A stretch of 64,000 bases of DNA from Halichoerus grypus (taxonomy: Eukaryota; Chordata; Mammalia; Carnivora; Phocidae). Every line of letters begins with the position of its first letter. Positions within the stretch are counted from its first letter, which is position 1. Position numbers and translations under genes: made by a program. This document shows, piece by piece, positions 48,541-59,849 of the stretch. The stretch is taken from positions 77,719,562 through 77,783,561 of the forward strand of contig NC_135719.1 of NCBI RefSeq assembly GCF_964656455.1. Direction: 5' to 3'. The notes beneath the pieces are model-generated. The model saw nothing but the letters and a program-made list of their open reading frames with translations. It searched no databases and had not been told where the DNA came from.

Positions 48541-49169
48541 CTAGTTATTAGCCAAGTAAAAGCCTCAATGTATAAAATTCTGATTCAAGTCTGAAGCAGG
48601 TTCAAACAAAACAGAACAAACTACTGACACAGTTTAAGCTATTATTAGGTGGTCTAGGTTCTTAGAATTTTTTTGCTAGTGCTAAACTATTACACAACTA
48701 ATTTTTGTCAGTTTTTTTTCTTTTAATCTGTAAAGAAACTGACATAGACACCTCTGTTTTCAAGGAACTTTACAAGCCACAAGAAAACAACTGAACTCTT
48801 TGTTATCTCCATATTTAAGCCAATTTAAAAGCGTGGCAAAAGCCTGTAAAAGTACTGTTACAGAACAACTTTTCAGAAAATACAATGAGATTTTTAAAGT
48901 TGCAATCAGCAATTCTTATGCAGTTATGTCAAGCTTCTGTGCTGCTAAACAAAAGCTTATCTGTCAGGGAACCACGGACCCGTCAGAAAATAAGGAAATA
49001 CCAAGGCCCGGCCTAGGCGGCTCGGGAAAACAGGTCCTCAAACAGACCGCCGCAGACGCGTTCCGTCCTTCCCCCTCCCCGGCGTGCAGCAGTCGGCCCC
49101 ACCCGCAGACAAATTAAGTGACAGCTGGCCGCGTCCACGCCTCTCCCGGCCCGGGCCGGGCCCCTGGCG

Positions 49170-49186
49170 CCCCCCCCCCCCCCCCC
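49170..49186. repeat. Homopolymer C17 (G17 on the KATNBL1 sense strand)
   Basis: Seventeen consecutive C on the + strand, followed upstream by further GGG/CCC runs, within the first 250 nt of KATNBL1 intron 1. It is a candidate G-quadruplex or R-loop site. Confidence 0.9.
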
Positions 49187-49423
49187 GCTCCCGGCGGCCT
49201 CCAGCGCCCGCCGCCCGGATGCTCCTCGCCGCGGCGGGGCAGGGGCTCCCGCCCGGACACCGCGGCCTCGCCGCCCCGCCCCCGACCCCGCTGCCGGCTC
49301 GGCCGAGCGGAGGCCGCCGCGGGGCCTCAGGTGGGCCCAGGGCGCGTCCGGGCGCGAGGAGACGCGCGGCCTCCGCAGGGCAGCTGCGGGCGCCGGGCTC
49401 GCGCAGGCCCGGCGGTCACTTAC

Positions 49424-49560
49424 CGGCGCCTCATGGTACCGCGGCGCCTCAGCCCAGCCCCGGGACTAACCAACTACGCCCGGCAGCCCGGGACGTCCCT
49501 CGGCTCCCGGGCCGTGCCCCACTCTGAGCCATTCAAACGCGGCCGCGCGCGCAGCCCGCC
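49424..49560 (-). other. KATNBL1: KATNBL1 exon 1 (5' untranslated), approximate start
   Basis: The donor gtaagtgac is on the minus strand at 49423-49415. Joining this exon to exon 2 at 23136 gives a leader ending at the coding ATG. It lies inside the CpG island; the upstream boundary (TSS) is only estimated. The exon contains an ATG at 49434-49432 that opens a spliced uORF. Confidence 0.75.
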
Positions 49561-49666
49561 GGGATAGCTTCCCCGGGGAGGTCTGGCCGGCTCCGCCCAA
49601 CGCTGGCTCCGCCCTCCTCGGGTCGCGCAGGACCGGAGAGAAGGGGAAGAGGACGTGTGGCCATCA

Positions 49667-49682
49667 CGCCCCCTGGTGGCCA
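49667..49682 (-). promoter_or_regulatory. Canonical CTCF-binding motif
   Basis: The minus strand reads TGGCCACCAGGGGGCG, matching the core CTCF consensus (CCACNAGGGGGCG). It sits at the upstream edge of the KATNBL1 CpG island, about 240 bp above the exon 1 donor, with the motif pointing in the direction of KATNBL1 transcription. Confidence 0.8.
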
Positions 49683-49905
49683 CGGGCCCGCACAGTAGTC
49701 TTGCAATGGGGCGGCAAGTAATAAAGCTGTAGGAACTGAGCTCTAGGAACTGAGGGTCATCAAAGAATGACCCTGAGCTAGTGACAGTCTGGTGAGGGAG
49801 ACCATGCCTTAAGTGTTGTCCCAGGAGATGAAACAATCTGCTATAAGTGCACGGAGAGGTGCACGGAGAGTCACTCCCATTTAAATGCACTAAGGCGAAG
49901 TATTT

Positions 49906-50105
49906 TTTTTTTCTTTTAAGATCTTATTTATTTATTTGACAGGGAGAGAGACAGCGAAAGAGGGAACACAAGCAGGGGGAGTAGGAGAGGGAGAAGCAGG
50001 CTTCCCGCAGAGCGGGGAGCCCGATGTGGGGCTCGATCCCAGGACCCTGGGACCATGACCTGAGCCGAAGGCAGACGCTTAACGACTGAGCCACCCAGGC
50101 GCCCC
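49906..50105 (-). mobile_element. Can-SINE upstream of the KATNBL1 promoter
   Basis: Flanked by CTAAGGCGAAGTATTT (about 49890, 50105). It lies 225 bp beyond the CTCF motif. Confidence 0.95.
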
Positions 50106-50114
50106 TAAGGCGAA

Positions 50115-50325
50115 GTATTTAAAAGCGTGGACCCTGGAGCTACGTGATCTTGACCAAGTCACATAAATTCCTGTGTGTTTTGATTTGCCCAACTGTAAAA
50201 TGGGGATTATAATGGTATCTGCCTCACAGCTGTGAGAATTAAATGAATTCATACATATAAAATACTTAGAGGGATGTGTCTGGCATATGGTAAGCACTAT
50301 ACCATTGTTAGCTATTATGTTTCCG
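50115..50325 (+). repeat. MIR element
   Basis: 'acgtgatcttgaccaagtca'..'caactgtaaaatggggatta'..ggtaagcactatacc. Confidence 0.9.
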
Positions 50326-50378
50326 TTCCTAATATGTGTCAGACTCTGTGTTAGACTCTTAAGAACACAAGAAATATG

Positions 50379-50562
50379 GGGGCACCTGAGTGGCTCAGTC
50401 GTTAAGCGTCTGCCTTCGGCTCAGGTCATGATCCCGGGGTCCTGGGATCGAGCCCCACATCGGGCTCCCTGCTCAGCAGGAGGCCTGCTTCTCCCTCTCC
50501 CACTGCTTGTGTTCCCTCTCTCACTGTGTCTCTGTCAAATAAATGAATAAAAAAAAAAAAAA
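50379..50562 (+). mobile_element. Can-SINE
   Basis: Flanked by AAGAACACAAGAAATATG. Confidence 0.95.
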
Positions 50563-50839
50563 AAGAACACAAGAAATATGTATGATGCAAACCCTATCCC
50601 CCGGAAGCAAGCTCAGGCTTTTTGGTGTGGGAAACACTGGAATATGAGATTAGGGTTGGGTCTGTCCCTCACCTACTTTTAATCACTGAGGAAAATTCTC
50701 TTCATCATAGTAGAGACAGAGTGTACCCATCTTCAAAGGTAAACCACTGGTCAAGGTTAACCAAATTGTGACAGGAGCAAGATTGGTCTCTGCTAGGCCT
50801 CTCACCCCTTGCAGAAGCCAATCAAGTGGTGCATTCTTT

Positions 50840-51035
50840 TTTTTTTTTTTTTTAAAGATTTTATTTATTTGACAGAGACACAGCGAGAGAGGGAACACAA
50901 GCAGGGGGAGTGGTAGAGGGAGAAGCAGGCTTCCCGCTGAGCAGGGAGCCTGATGTGGGACTCGATCCCAGGACCCTGAGACCATGACCTGAGCCGAAGG
51001 CAGATGCTTAACGACTGAGACACCCAGGCGCCCCT
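50840..51035 (-). mobile_element. Can-SINE
   Basis: Flanked by AAGTGGTGCATTCTT. Confidence 0.95.
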
Positions 51036-51144
51036 AAGTGGTGCATTCTTGATGAAACGTTTCCTCGCTGCAATTACCAAATTCCTTGACTCACTTTTTT
51101 TAGGCTCTTTTTTCCTGAACTCTCCAGGGCTTGCCTAAGCAATG

Positions 51145-51360
51145 GGTTGCTCATGTTTGGTTCGACAATATTTTTGAGGGCCTACCATGTGCCAGGTTGA
51201 CATTGTACCAGCTGCCACAGATAGCCTGGGAGAGCTCATAGCAGCTTGGACAAACAGGAAAAGAGATCATTCCAATACACTGTGGTGAGTGCAATGATAA
51301 AAGTATATACTAAATGTTATGGGAGTTCAGAGTAATGGGAGGCCTGGTAGACAAACTAAT
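51145..51360 (-). repeat. L2 3' end fragment
   Basis: 'gagggcctaccatgtgccag'..'gggagagctcatagcagctt'. Confidence 0.65.
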
Positions 51361-52311
51361 CAGAACTAAAATGTCATTAGATGATAAAAACAATGCATTT
51401 TTCTTCCCTAGTAACTTAATGCAAAAAATTAAGTAATGATGAAAGTTTGGGCCACTACTTTAGGTTGGTGGGAGAAATCTTTTAAGATATATTTTGCATA
51501 AGCAATGCCTTTGAGAGCCAAGCACAAGCAGGCACATGCCTATGTGTGGGGCCACACCTGTAACAGGTGGGACTATTGAGAGACTCCGGAAGGGTGAGTG
51601 GGGGAAGGGAGCAGGAACCCTGGGTTCTAGGGGTGTGCAACATAGAACAGTTCTTGAGTATGACTTATACTAAGTAGGTGTGCCATTTTAAAGAAAATAA
51701 AAATCCAACACACATGGGTGAAGTCACTTTCTCTCAAGCTATTTCTTCATCACTATCATCATAAACAGGAATTTCCTGATGACCCACAAAAGGCACCATG
51801 TGGGGCCCTCATCAGAAAATGAGGAAAAGAGTGTAATACACAGTACTTTACCTCAAGGGAGGCTAGTTGATGAGAGAAGACAAATAACGGAGTCCTAGGA
51901 CTCAAGGGAATCTGCTGCGTTAACATAGAAGGATCTCAGCTAAAACAAGGCCTCCGGTTGTCTGAGGCCAGAGGAGAATCCCGATATTCACATTTCTAGA
52001 GCTTCTTAGGGCATAGTCTCTCAGGCAGTTGTCTCTAGACTCAGGTTCTGAGGTTATACCAGTGATGAGCAGCCCTGGCCCATAGTTCTCATGTGGCTGC
52101 CAAGTGTCAACATAACTTAAGGTGAAAATAAAGAAATTTGCCTTCATATTCCTATGTTTGAAATATATACCATTTTAGTGATAAGAATGCAGGTCAGTTT
52201 TCTTCATTGACACTTTTTAGTCAACCAAAGTTGAATTCTTTTCCCTTGGAGTCCAATCAAGGTTTTTTCTTTTATAGATTAAAAAAAAAGATTAAAAAAA
52301 AAAAAAAGAGG

Positions 52312-52420
52312 GGCACCTGGCTGGTTCAGTTGGTAGAGCATGCAACTCTCGATCTCGGGTTTGTGAGTTCAAGTCCCACAATCAGTATAGAGATTACTTA
52401 AAAAAATAAATTTTAAAAAA
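52312..52420 (+). mobile_element. Short tRNA-head-only SINE
   Basis: GGGGCACCTGGCTGGTTCAG start, B-box GAGTTCAAGTCCC, A-rich end. Confidence 0.85.
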
Positions 52421-53864
52421 GTGCAGCCATACATATTTTTATTATCCCTCCACCAGTCCTTGTGCATAGAAAGGTGTGCACTGCTCACCCTCACCTTGAG
52501 CGGTCTCCAAGGGAATTTACTTCCCTGGCCATTCCCTCATTCCTTCCTTCTGAATACCTTATATTCCTTGCCTCTGAATGAACAGGCAGGTAAGTCAGCC
52601 TTTCTGCCCCCACCCCATCTGTCTTTCTTAGGGGTATGGATGTCATTCAGGGGTGTATAGAGTAACCCTGACCATAAACACTCATATGAGAAAAGAATTC
52701 TCATGCAAAGTCTTATGCCTCCTTCTAACTGCACCATTGGGGAGGATTGTGGGGGAAGATTTGAACCAGGCTTGAGAAGCTGGCCAGGATTTTGACAAGC
52801 AGGGTGCTCTGGAAATTTGAGGGGCAGGGGAGGGAGTGCAAAGTAAGTTCTAGGACCACTGTCTCTCCCAATTTGAGTGAGTGGAGGTAGCTCTGCAGAG
52901 TGGCGAGAGCAAAGACTGAAAAGGTATGTAGTCACTTGACAGGTTGTGAAGATCTGGAGTGATCAAGCAAAGGTTTTTGGGAAAGAAAAAAAATCACTAG
53001 AAACACTTAAAAGTCTATTACTCATGGATAAGCACTATTTCCATTTGAATATATGTTTTTTTCAGATATTTTACTATGCAAATGTAGCTATATCTAAGAA
53101 CAGAAATGAGATTATATCCTACTTACAACTTTGTAAACTGCTTTTTTATGAGAAATATCATATTACATATGTCAATCCATGACAATTAATATAAACGTAC
53201 ATAATAAAAATGGCAGTTAAAAAAAAGGCATAGGCATTGAGGGAGGAAGTGATGAAGTTAAATCAGTACTTTAGAAGGATTAATCTGTCACTGGGTTGCA
53301 AGATGGCTAGTGGGAGGAAGGGAGGATTGATGGCAAGAACGTTAGGTATGAAAGTGTTGTAGTTCAGACCAGAGGTTCAGGGAGCCATAGCTTTTACTGT
53401 GCTGTGTGTCATTCTCATCAATGCGGACTGATGCCAGGCCTGATAAAGGACAATGCTTGAAAAGACCTAAATAAAAGACAGCAATAGCTCATCCATTCCA
53501 TAAGAAACTGCATCCACTGCTCAGCCTCAGAGCCTTTGGAAAATTCCAGGCACTTGACTTTGGCAGTCATAGTGGGAAATGAATCGTTTTTTTTTCTGTT
53601 CCTCCCTTCCCCCACCTTCCTGTGTAGACTGTAGAAGGAAGGAATGGCATTAGGGAACATTTCTGGTAAGGCCGTAGCCGTGGAAATTAGCAAATCTCAC
53701 TCATAGTTTACCAGATTCATGATTATTTCAATCACCACCACAGACTGATGCCCTCAATGGTGCAGAAGCAGCAGGGTTTTTTGGGGGGGCGGGGGAGGAG
53801 TTGGAGGGTAGGAGTGGTGGAGATTGTTGATTGGTAGGGGATCCTTTTGTTAAGACAGTTTCTG

Positions 53865-54037
53865 AGGGCGCCTGGGTGGCTCAGTCAGTTAAGCATCTGC
53901 CTTCGGCTCAGGTCATGATCCCAGGGTCCTGGGATTGAGCCCCCATCGGGCTCCCTGCTCAGCGGGAAGCCTGCTTCTCCCTCTCCCACTCCCTCTGCTT
54001 GTGTTCCCTCTCTCTCTGTCAAATTAAAAAAAAAAAA
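53865..54037 (+). mobile_element. Can-SINE
   Basis: Flanked by AGTTTCTGA; shortened tail. Confidence 0.93.
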
Positions 54038-54204
54038 GTTTCTGATGCAGCTCTCTGTTACACCTCTACAGATGGAAAGCAGGTGACGATATCTGCTGTT
54101 TACAGGTTTTCAAATCTGCATCCCAAGAGATCATTTCCCTCCTTCTCCCAGTAGATTTCCTGCAATTAGGGTACACTGTCATCAAGTAGAAGATGGTAGG
54201 GAGC

Positions 54205-54400
54205 AGCATGTTAGAGAGGAAAGAACACTAACTTTGGAGCAAAGCTCATCTCTATCAGAAGCCTGGATCACTGCTTTTGGGCCCTCTCTACTCCATTTTT
54301 ACCTGAACTGCACAGTGGGGATAATAATATTCTTCTCCTCGGGGTTGTTGGGAAGTAGGGTAACATAGGTAAAACACTTCAATAGTGCCTAGTGCAGTGA
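54205..54400 (+). repeat. MIR element
   Basis: 'cacagtggggataataatat'..'ggttgttgggaagtagggta'. Confidence 0.8.
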
Positions 54401-54985
54401 TTGTGTCTCTCTCTGCAAAACATTTCCCCCCTAACTTTACCTGCTCGGTGATTTTTCCGAGAGAATACAGGATGTATGGTTGCGTGCTGTCTTGGGAAAG
54501 CAGAGCCCTGGAATTACACCAGCTTTAGGAGGGGGGCCAGTGGTGGGAAACAGACTCACTGTGGTGCTGATGGCCTGGTACTCAGTACATGGCATCTGAA
54601 CCCTATGGCCATACGCAACACAAACCCAACCGTGCAGTTGCTTGGGGGATTCACACCTACTGGGGCCTCAAGACAAACAGGCCTTGTGGAGAGGAGTTCA
54701 AGGGCAGGGGGACAGGCAGGAAGGCAATGAAATGGGCAGGACAGCAATTATAAGAAGCAGGATAATGTCCATGGAAAGGAGACTTGGAAGAGCAAAGCAG
54801 ATCCCCAGCCTCAAGAGATGGGGGCTGTAGGAAGATGACAAGACTGAAGTCCACTTCTCAGAGCTGGACACAAAGGTGAAACCACTCTTGCAGTGACAAA
54901 ATTGAGTCTGAGCCTAAACTGGCTCAAGTTCCTACCCCAAATTAGCTATGTTCTTCACAACACCAGTTCTGTAAGATGTTGATAG
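54401..54985. other. Intergenic, nothing recognised
   Basis: Overlapping open frames on both strands (54476-54854) show no domain, no conserved-looking start and no splice context; treated as non-coding. Confidence 0.5.
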
Positions 54986-55044
54986 ATTGAAAAAAAAAAA
55001 AAAAGAGGAAAAAAAGAAAAAGAAAAAAAAAAGGCTTTCTTCGG

Positions 55045-55241
55045 GGTGCCTGGGTGGCTCAGTAAGTGTTTGCCTTCGGCTCAGGTCATGATCCCAGGTT
55101 CCGGGATCGAGCCCCCACATCGGGCTCCTGGCTCCGTGGGACGCCTGTTCTCCCTCTCCCACACCCCCTGCTTGTGTTCCCTCTCTTGCTGTGTGTCTCT
55201 CTGTCAAATAAATAAATAAAATCTTAAAAAAAAAAAAAAAA
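55045..55241 (+). mobile_element. Can-SINE
   Basis: Flanked by AAGGCTTTCTT; head lacks a few bases. Confidence 0.93.
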
Positions 55242-55347
55242 GGCTTTCTTGGATTAAACAAATATTAAGCAAATATTTATTTACTGTAGTATTTCTCAGT
55301 CTTTAAAATACTAACATTAATTGTAAGTCTCTAAAAGAAAGATGTAG

Positions 55348-55435
55348 GGGCGCCTGGGTGGCTCAGTTGGTTAAACTTGTTCTCTCTGTATCTCTCTGTC
55401 AAATAAATAAATAAAATCTTTAAAAAAAAAAAAAA
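55348..55435 (+). mobile_element. Can-SINE with large internal deletion
   Basis: Intact 5' end (GGGGCGCCTGGGTGGCTCAG) joined at about 55378 to the 3' CT/tail part. Flanked by AAAAGAAAGATGTA on both sides, so it inserted as a short molecule or lost its middle afterwards. Confidence 0.92.
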
Positions 55436-55767
55436 AGAAAAGAAAGATGTATACAGTGTTGCCCAAACTTACCCAAACTCTGAATCCTTTAAAGGGGAGA
55501 AAAAAGAAATATTCTAAAGAATTACTCTAATCTGAAAAAAGCAGCAGGACTAGCATGGGTCCTGGGGGATGGGGTGTGGCTCCAGCTGTGGGTTGGGTGG
55601 AGAGGAGTGTGGAAGTTGGGTGGGTGCCCCGTGATTGGTCAGGGCTGGATGAGAGCAACAGAGCCCGAACATCTGGCAAGAGCTATAAATGACAAATTGT
55701 AAAAAACTGAAATAAAGATTAAGCCATACCATTTTCTTTGCCTTCTTAAAAAATGAAAACATTGCAA

Positions 55768-55964
55768 GGCAGCTGGGTGGCTCAGTCAGTTAAGCGTCTG
55801 ACTTCGGCTCAGGTCATGATCTTGGGATCTTGGGGTGGAACCCTGCATGGGGTTCCGTGCTCAGTGGGGAATCTGCTTGAAATTCTCTCCCTCTGCCCCT
55901 CCACTGCACTCATGCTCACTCTCTCTCTCAAATAAATAAATAAAAATCTTTAAAAAAAAAAAAC
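55768..55964 (+). mobile_element. Can-SINE, diverged
   Basis: Full-length older copy. Confidence 0.92.
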
Positions 55965-56359
55965 ATGGCTCTTCATGAAACAGCATGTTATAAAACAGTA
56001 TGCTAAGTTAGTCTAAATATAAATCAAAAAAGTCTGGAAGAGTCTGAATCAAAATGTTCATGGGGAAAAAATGTTTTTTTGCATGCTATGGTTTGTTATC
56101 TTTTTTTACTGAACTGTATTTTCCATTTTATATAATAAATGTCTTTCTTCCATAATTAATTTGTAAAAATCACTTTATTAAAGGAACCAATCATAAGCAA
56201 TTAAGAAATCGAACACAACTTTTTGTGCAAATTTTTGAAAGTTTAGAATTTAATTTGCAGCTTTGGTGATATTATTTTATTACTTGTTATTTTTTTCCAT
56301 TTAAGCTAACCCTGGTTAGCTTGATTCATTTGAATGGACCTCTTTTAGAAAGAAACTTG

Positions 56360-56805
56360 TATCTTTTTCCTAGGGCTGCTATAATGAAGTATCAGAATCT
56401 GGGTGGCTTAAAACAACAGAAATATAGTCATCCTCAGTTCTGGAGGCTAAAGACCAAAATCAAGGCATTACAGGAATACGCTCTCTCTGCTGGCTCTAGG
56501 GAGGAATCCTTCCTGGCCTCTTCCTAGCTTCTGGTGGCTCTGGCAGTCATTGGCTTATAGCTGCATCACTCCCATCTCTATCTCCATTATCACATGGACT
56601 TTTTCTTCCCTGTATATCTGTGCGTCTTCCTCTCTTCTTATGAGGACACCAGTCCTTGGATTTAGGGTCCACAATCATCCAAAATGACCTCATCTTTCTA
56701 ACTACAACTGCAAAGACCCGATTTCCAAATAAGGTCACATTCTGAGTTTCTATCTGGATGGATGTCAATTTTGGGGGACACTATTCAATTTACTATAGAA
56801 ATAAC
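56360..56805 (-). mobile_element. MaLR-like LTR (MLT1-related)
   Basis: 'gggtggcttaaaacaacaga'..'cagttctggaggctaaagac'..'atttccaaataaggtcacat' matches the reverse strand of MaLR-type LTRs; the exact family is uncertain. Confidence 0.7.
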
Positions 56806-56944
56806 GTAGTCCACAAACCCTTCGAAGTATAAATTAGCACATTTTGGAGGGCCTCTTTGAGCCTATCAATGTTTTAACTATAACCTCTGTGGTAAGCAAT
56901 CCTAATTACATGACTCTCCTATAGAACCGTGTTGACAAGGTCCC

Positions 56945-57537
56945 TAGGGATGTTCACAGCAACATTTTTTGTAATAGCGACAAATTGGAACAACCTAAAT
57001 GTCCATCACCTGGGGACTGGATAGCTAAATTATTATACATCCATGCCATGTATACTGTATAGCCTTTAAAGGGAGGGAAAACTGAATGGGAAGAAATTGA
57101 GAGGGAGACAAACCATGAGAGACTCTGGACTCCAGGAACCAAACTGAGGGTTACAGAAGGGAGGGGGGTAGGGGGATGGGGTAATTAGGTGATGGGTATT
57201 AAGGAGGGCACATGTTGTGTGTGTTGAGCATTGGATGTTATACGCACTAATGAATCACTGAACACGACATCAAAAACTAATGATGTACTATGGACTCTGA
57301 AAAACAAACTGAGGGTTCTAGAGGGGAGGGGGTTGGGAGGATGGGTTAGCCTGGTGAGGGGTATTGAGGAGGGCACGTTCTGCATGGAGCACTGGGTGTT
57401 ATGCACAAACAATAAATCATGGAACACTAAAAAAAAAAAAAAAAAAAAAGAGTCATACTGACAGAAAAAAAAAAAAAACTAATGATGTACTATATGCTGG
57501 CTGATTGAACATAATAATAAAAAAAAAGAAAAAAAAC
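56945..57537 (+). mobile_element. L1 3' end with a second L1 nested inside
   Basis: Outer L1: ORF2-end/3' UTR (56945-57291) resuming at 57474 and ending in an A-rich tail near 57535. Inner L1 at 57292-57473, same strand. Confidence 0.88.
57292..57473 (+). mobile_element. Nested 5'-truncated L1 with two A-tracts
   Basis: L1 3' UTR fragment, A21 tract (57429-57449), a 15-nt unique segment (57450-57464), then a second A-tract. Flanked by 20-bp repeats at 57272-57291 and 57474-57493. Confidence 0.88.
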
Positions 57538-57734
57538 TGAGCAGCAGCTATGGAAGACATCCAAGATAAAGTAAAAAAACAAAATTAAGTGCACAGTGTT
57601 TAATGTGTTTCCATTTATACAATAAGCTCCTACAAATTAGACAACCCTACATTTATGTTTATGTTTTAAGGGATGACTTTGTCTTTCAAGTACTTACTGT
57701 TCTCCTTCAATTTTTCTGAATCGCACTTCACCCT

Positions 57735-58105
57735 TGTATTAGTCTGCTCAGGCTGCCATAACAAAATACCATAGATTGGGTGGCTTAGACAACAGAAATT
57801 TATTTCCTCACAGTTTTGGAGGCTGCGAAGTCTGAGATCAAGGTGCTTGTTGATTCAGTTACTGATGAGAGCTCTCTTCTGGGCTTTAGGACAGCCACCT
57901 TCTCACTGTGTCCTCACTGGTGGAGTTAGATAGTGAGCTCTCTTGTGTCTCCTTTGAAGGACAGTAATCCTATTATGCAAGCCCCACCTTCATGACCTCA
58001 TCTAACCCTAATTACCTCCCAAGGCCCGAACTCCAAATATAATCACATTGGGGATTAGGGCTTCAACATATAAATACTGGGGGAACACAATCAGTCCACA
58101 ACAAT
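57735..58105 (-). mobile_element. MLT1 (ERVL-MaLR) solo LTR
   Basis: 'ttagtctgctcaggctgcca' then taacaaaataccatag, gacaacagaaatttatttcc, 'caaatataatcacattgggg'. Opposite orientation to the copy at 22605. Confidence 0.9.
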
Positions 58106-58183
58106 CTTCCTTCCAAAAAATTCAGGCCATAAAGCAATGCTTATACCTGAACCAATTGAGGCTTTTAAAAATTAGCACATAGG

Positions 58184-58388
58184 GGGGCACCTGGGTGGCT
58201 CAGTCAGTTGGGTGTCTGACTCTTGGTTTCGGCTCAGGTCATGATCTCAGTGTCCTAAGATCGAGCCTGGCGCTCGGTGTGGAGTCTGCTTGTCCTTCTC
58301 TCTCTCCCTCTGCTCCTCGAGGCCCTGCCCCACTCGCTGGCGCGCTCTCTCTCTCTCTGGAATAAATAAATAAAATCTTTAAAAAAAA
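58184..58388 (+). mobile_element. Can-SINE, diverged
   Basis: Flanked by TAGCACATAGG. Confidence 0.94.
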
Positions 58389-59103
58389 TAGCACATAGGA
58401 AAAAGTACCATAAAGGACCTGGATTGGTCATTCAGATACTTGATATAGAGATAGTTTAGCTCACTTCCAAGATAGCTGAAATTAATCATCAGAATGAATC
58501 CAGAGTAACCAAGCTTGAAGAAACATGCTAGGCCATCAGCAATGTATCATTATGACTCATGCTATGGTTGTCATTCTTATCCTTTAATAAGATCTGTGGG
58601 AATGGCAATCCTCCCAGTTTCCTAAGCAAGTGTTGGAGGGATGTGCTATAATGGGAACTTGTTAAACTGTGAATTGCACAACAGCTCTCCTGAAATGAAA
58701 AAAAGGTAATTGCTAAGGAAGAATGGTATTACTAACCAACATTTTCTTCCAGCACTGTCTAGTTCATGTCACTGCTGACAGGGGCATTTCATGACATTGC
58801 AGAGCCATAAACCAGAAATTTTTAAAAAAAGTAATCCACATAGAAATGATGCAGAAATCCAGCAATAACTTGGAAGGTAATATCTTATAAAAAAAAAAAA
58901 AAAGACGCAAACTTGTTTTTTCACTGAAGGGGTTTGAAATTTCAAACAGACAAAATGGAGGGAAAAAGTTTCCTCTCGTTAAGACTCTTACTAACACAGA
59001 ACAAATTGCATCTTGAATAAAGTAGTGTAAGGTGGCCCTTTTCAGAAGGCAGTGATGATACTAGAATCAAATAACACAAATAACTGAGGATTTGCAATGG
59101 AAA

Positions 59104-59190
59104 TTGATCTCTGGATAGTGAGTTTGAGCCCCACGTTGGGTGTAGAGCCTACTTAAATTTTTTTAAAAAGTAAATAAATAAAATTTCCTT
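59104..59190 (+). mobile_element. Truncated tRNA-head-only SINE
   Basis: Starts within the head ('agtgagtttgagccccacgt') and ends A/T-rich. Confidence 0.75.
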
Positions 59191-59579
59191 TTTCAAGTTT
59201 CAATCCAAATGCAACTGCTCAGAAAACAGCATGAAGTATTAGAAATAGTCAGCTTCTTAGACCCCTAAAGTGGTGGGGGGTGAGATTCAAAAACAAAGAC
59301 AAAAACTGTGTAGATGGCCCAAATATAAAAGTCAGATGAGGCAACTCACATGACCTATGGAATCATGGTGTGCCTTCTCAGTTTCTTTAATTAAAATCAT
59401 ATTTGCTCAAAAGCACAAAGGGAAGTTTAACATTTATTTTTACAAGTTGAGTATTTCCATTACTGTCTAATTCAAGTTTAGTCCAGTGGCAGGCATGCAA
59501 GGAGGCTGCCCCAAACTGCTGATTGTTTGCTTAGATTACTTTGTGTAAATTCAAACCTTTTAGAGCAGCAAAATGCTCT

Positions 59580-59740
59580 GGGTCAGTGGTTCTTAGTTCT
59601 TGCTGCACAGCAGATGCCCCTGTTCTACCCTAAGCAAATGAATTAGAATCTCTGGAGTGTGACCCAGCTATCAATTAGTATTTTTAAAGAGCTTCCAAGG
59701 TGATTCTCCTGTGAATCCAGGACAGAGAACAATTATGCTT
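59580..59740 (+). mobile_element. MER5A-like hAT-Charlie MITE
   Basis: 'cagtggttcttagttcttgc'..'aattagaatctctggagtgt'..'ccaaggtgattctcctgtga'. Confidence 0.75.
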
Positions 59741-59849
59741 TGAGGTTTGGAAACACGTCATGTTATACTACTAACATTTACACTTTTTCTAAATCCAAAA
59801 GCGGTCCCTGCACAATGCAGAGAACTAGGAAAAATATGGGAAAGCACAA

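Larger units (their letters stand above)
48990..49690. promoter_or_regulatory. KATNBL1: CpG island promoter of KATNBL1
   Basis: An abrupt GC-rich, CpG-dense block within AT-rich DNA, with several GC boxes (CCGCCC/GGGCGG types, e.g. near 49275 and 49597-49612) and no TATA box. It surrounds the exon 1 donor. The long frames that read through it on both strands are proline/arginine-rich by composition only and are not called as genes. Confidence 0.9.

Noticed and set aside
49084..49890. Long open frames on both strands across the CpG island
   Set aside because: They are proline/arginine/alanine-rich because of base composition, overlap each other, contain no domain, and coincide with the KATNBL1 untranslated exon and promoter.
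54476..54854. Overlapping frames on both strands in the intergenic region
   Set aside because: No domain, no plausible exon boundaries and no coding-like bias; may be chance in a less AT-rich stretch.
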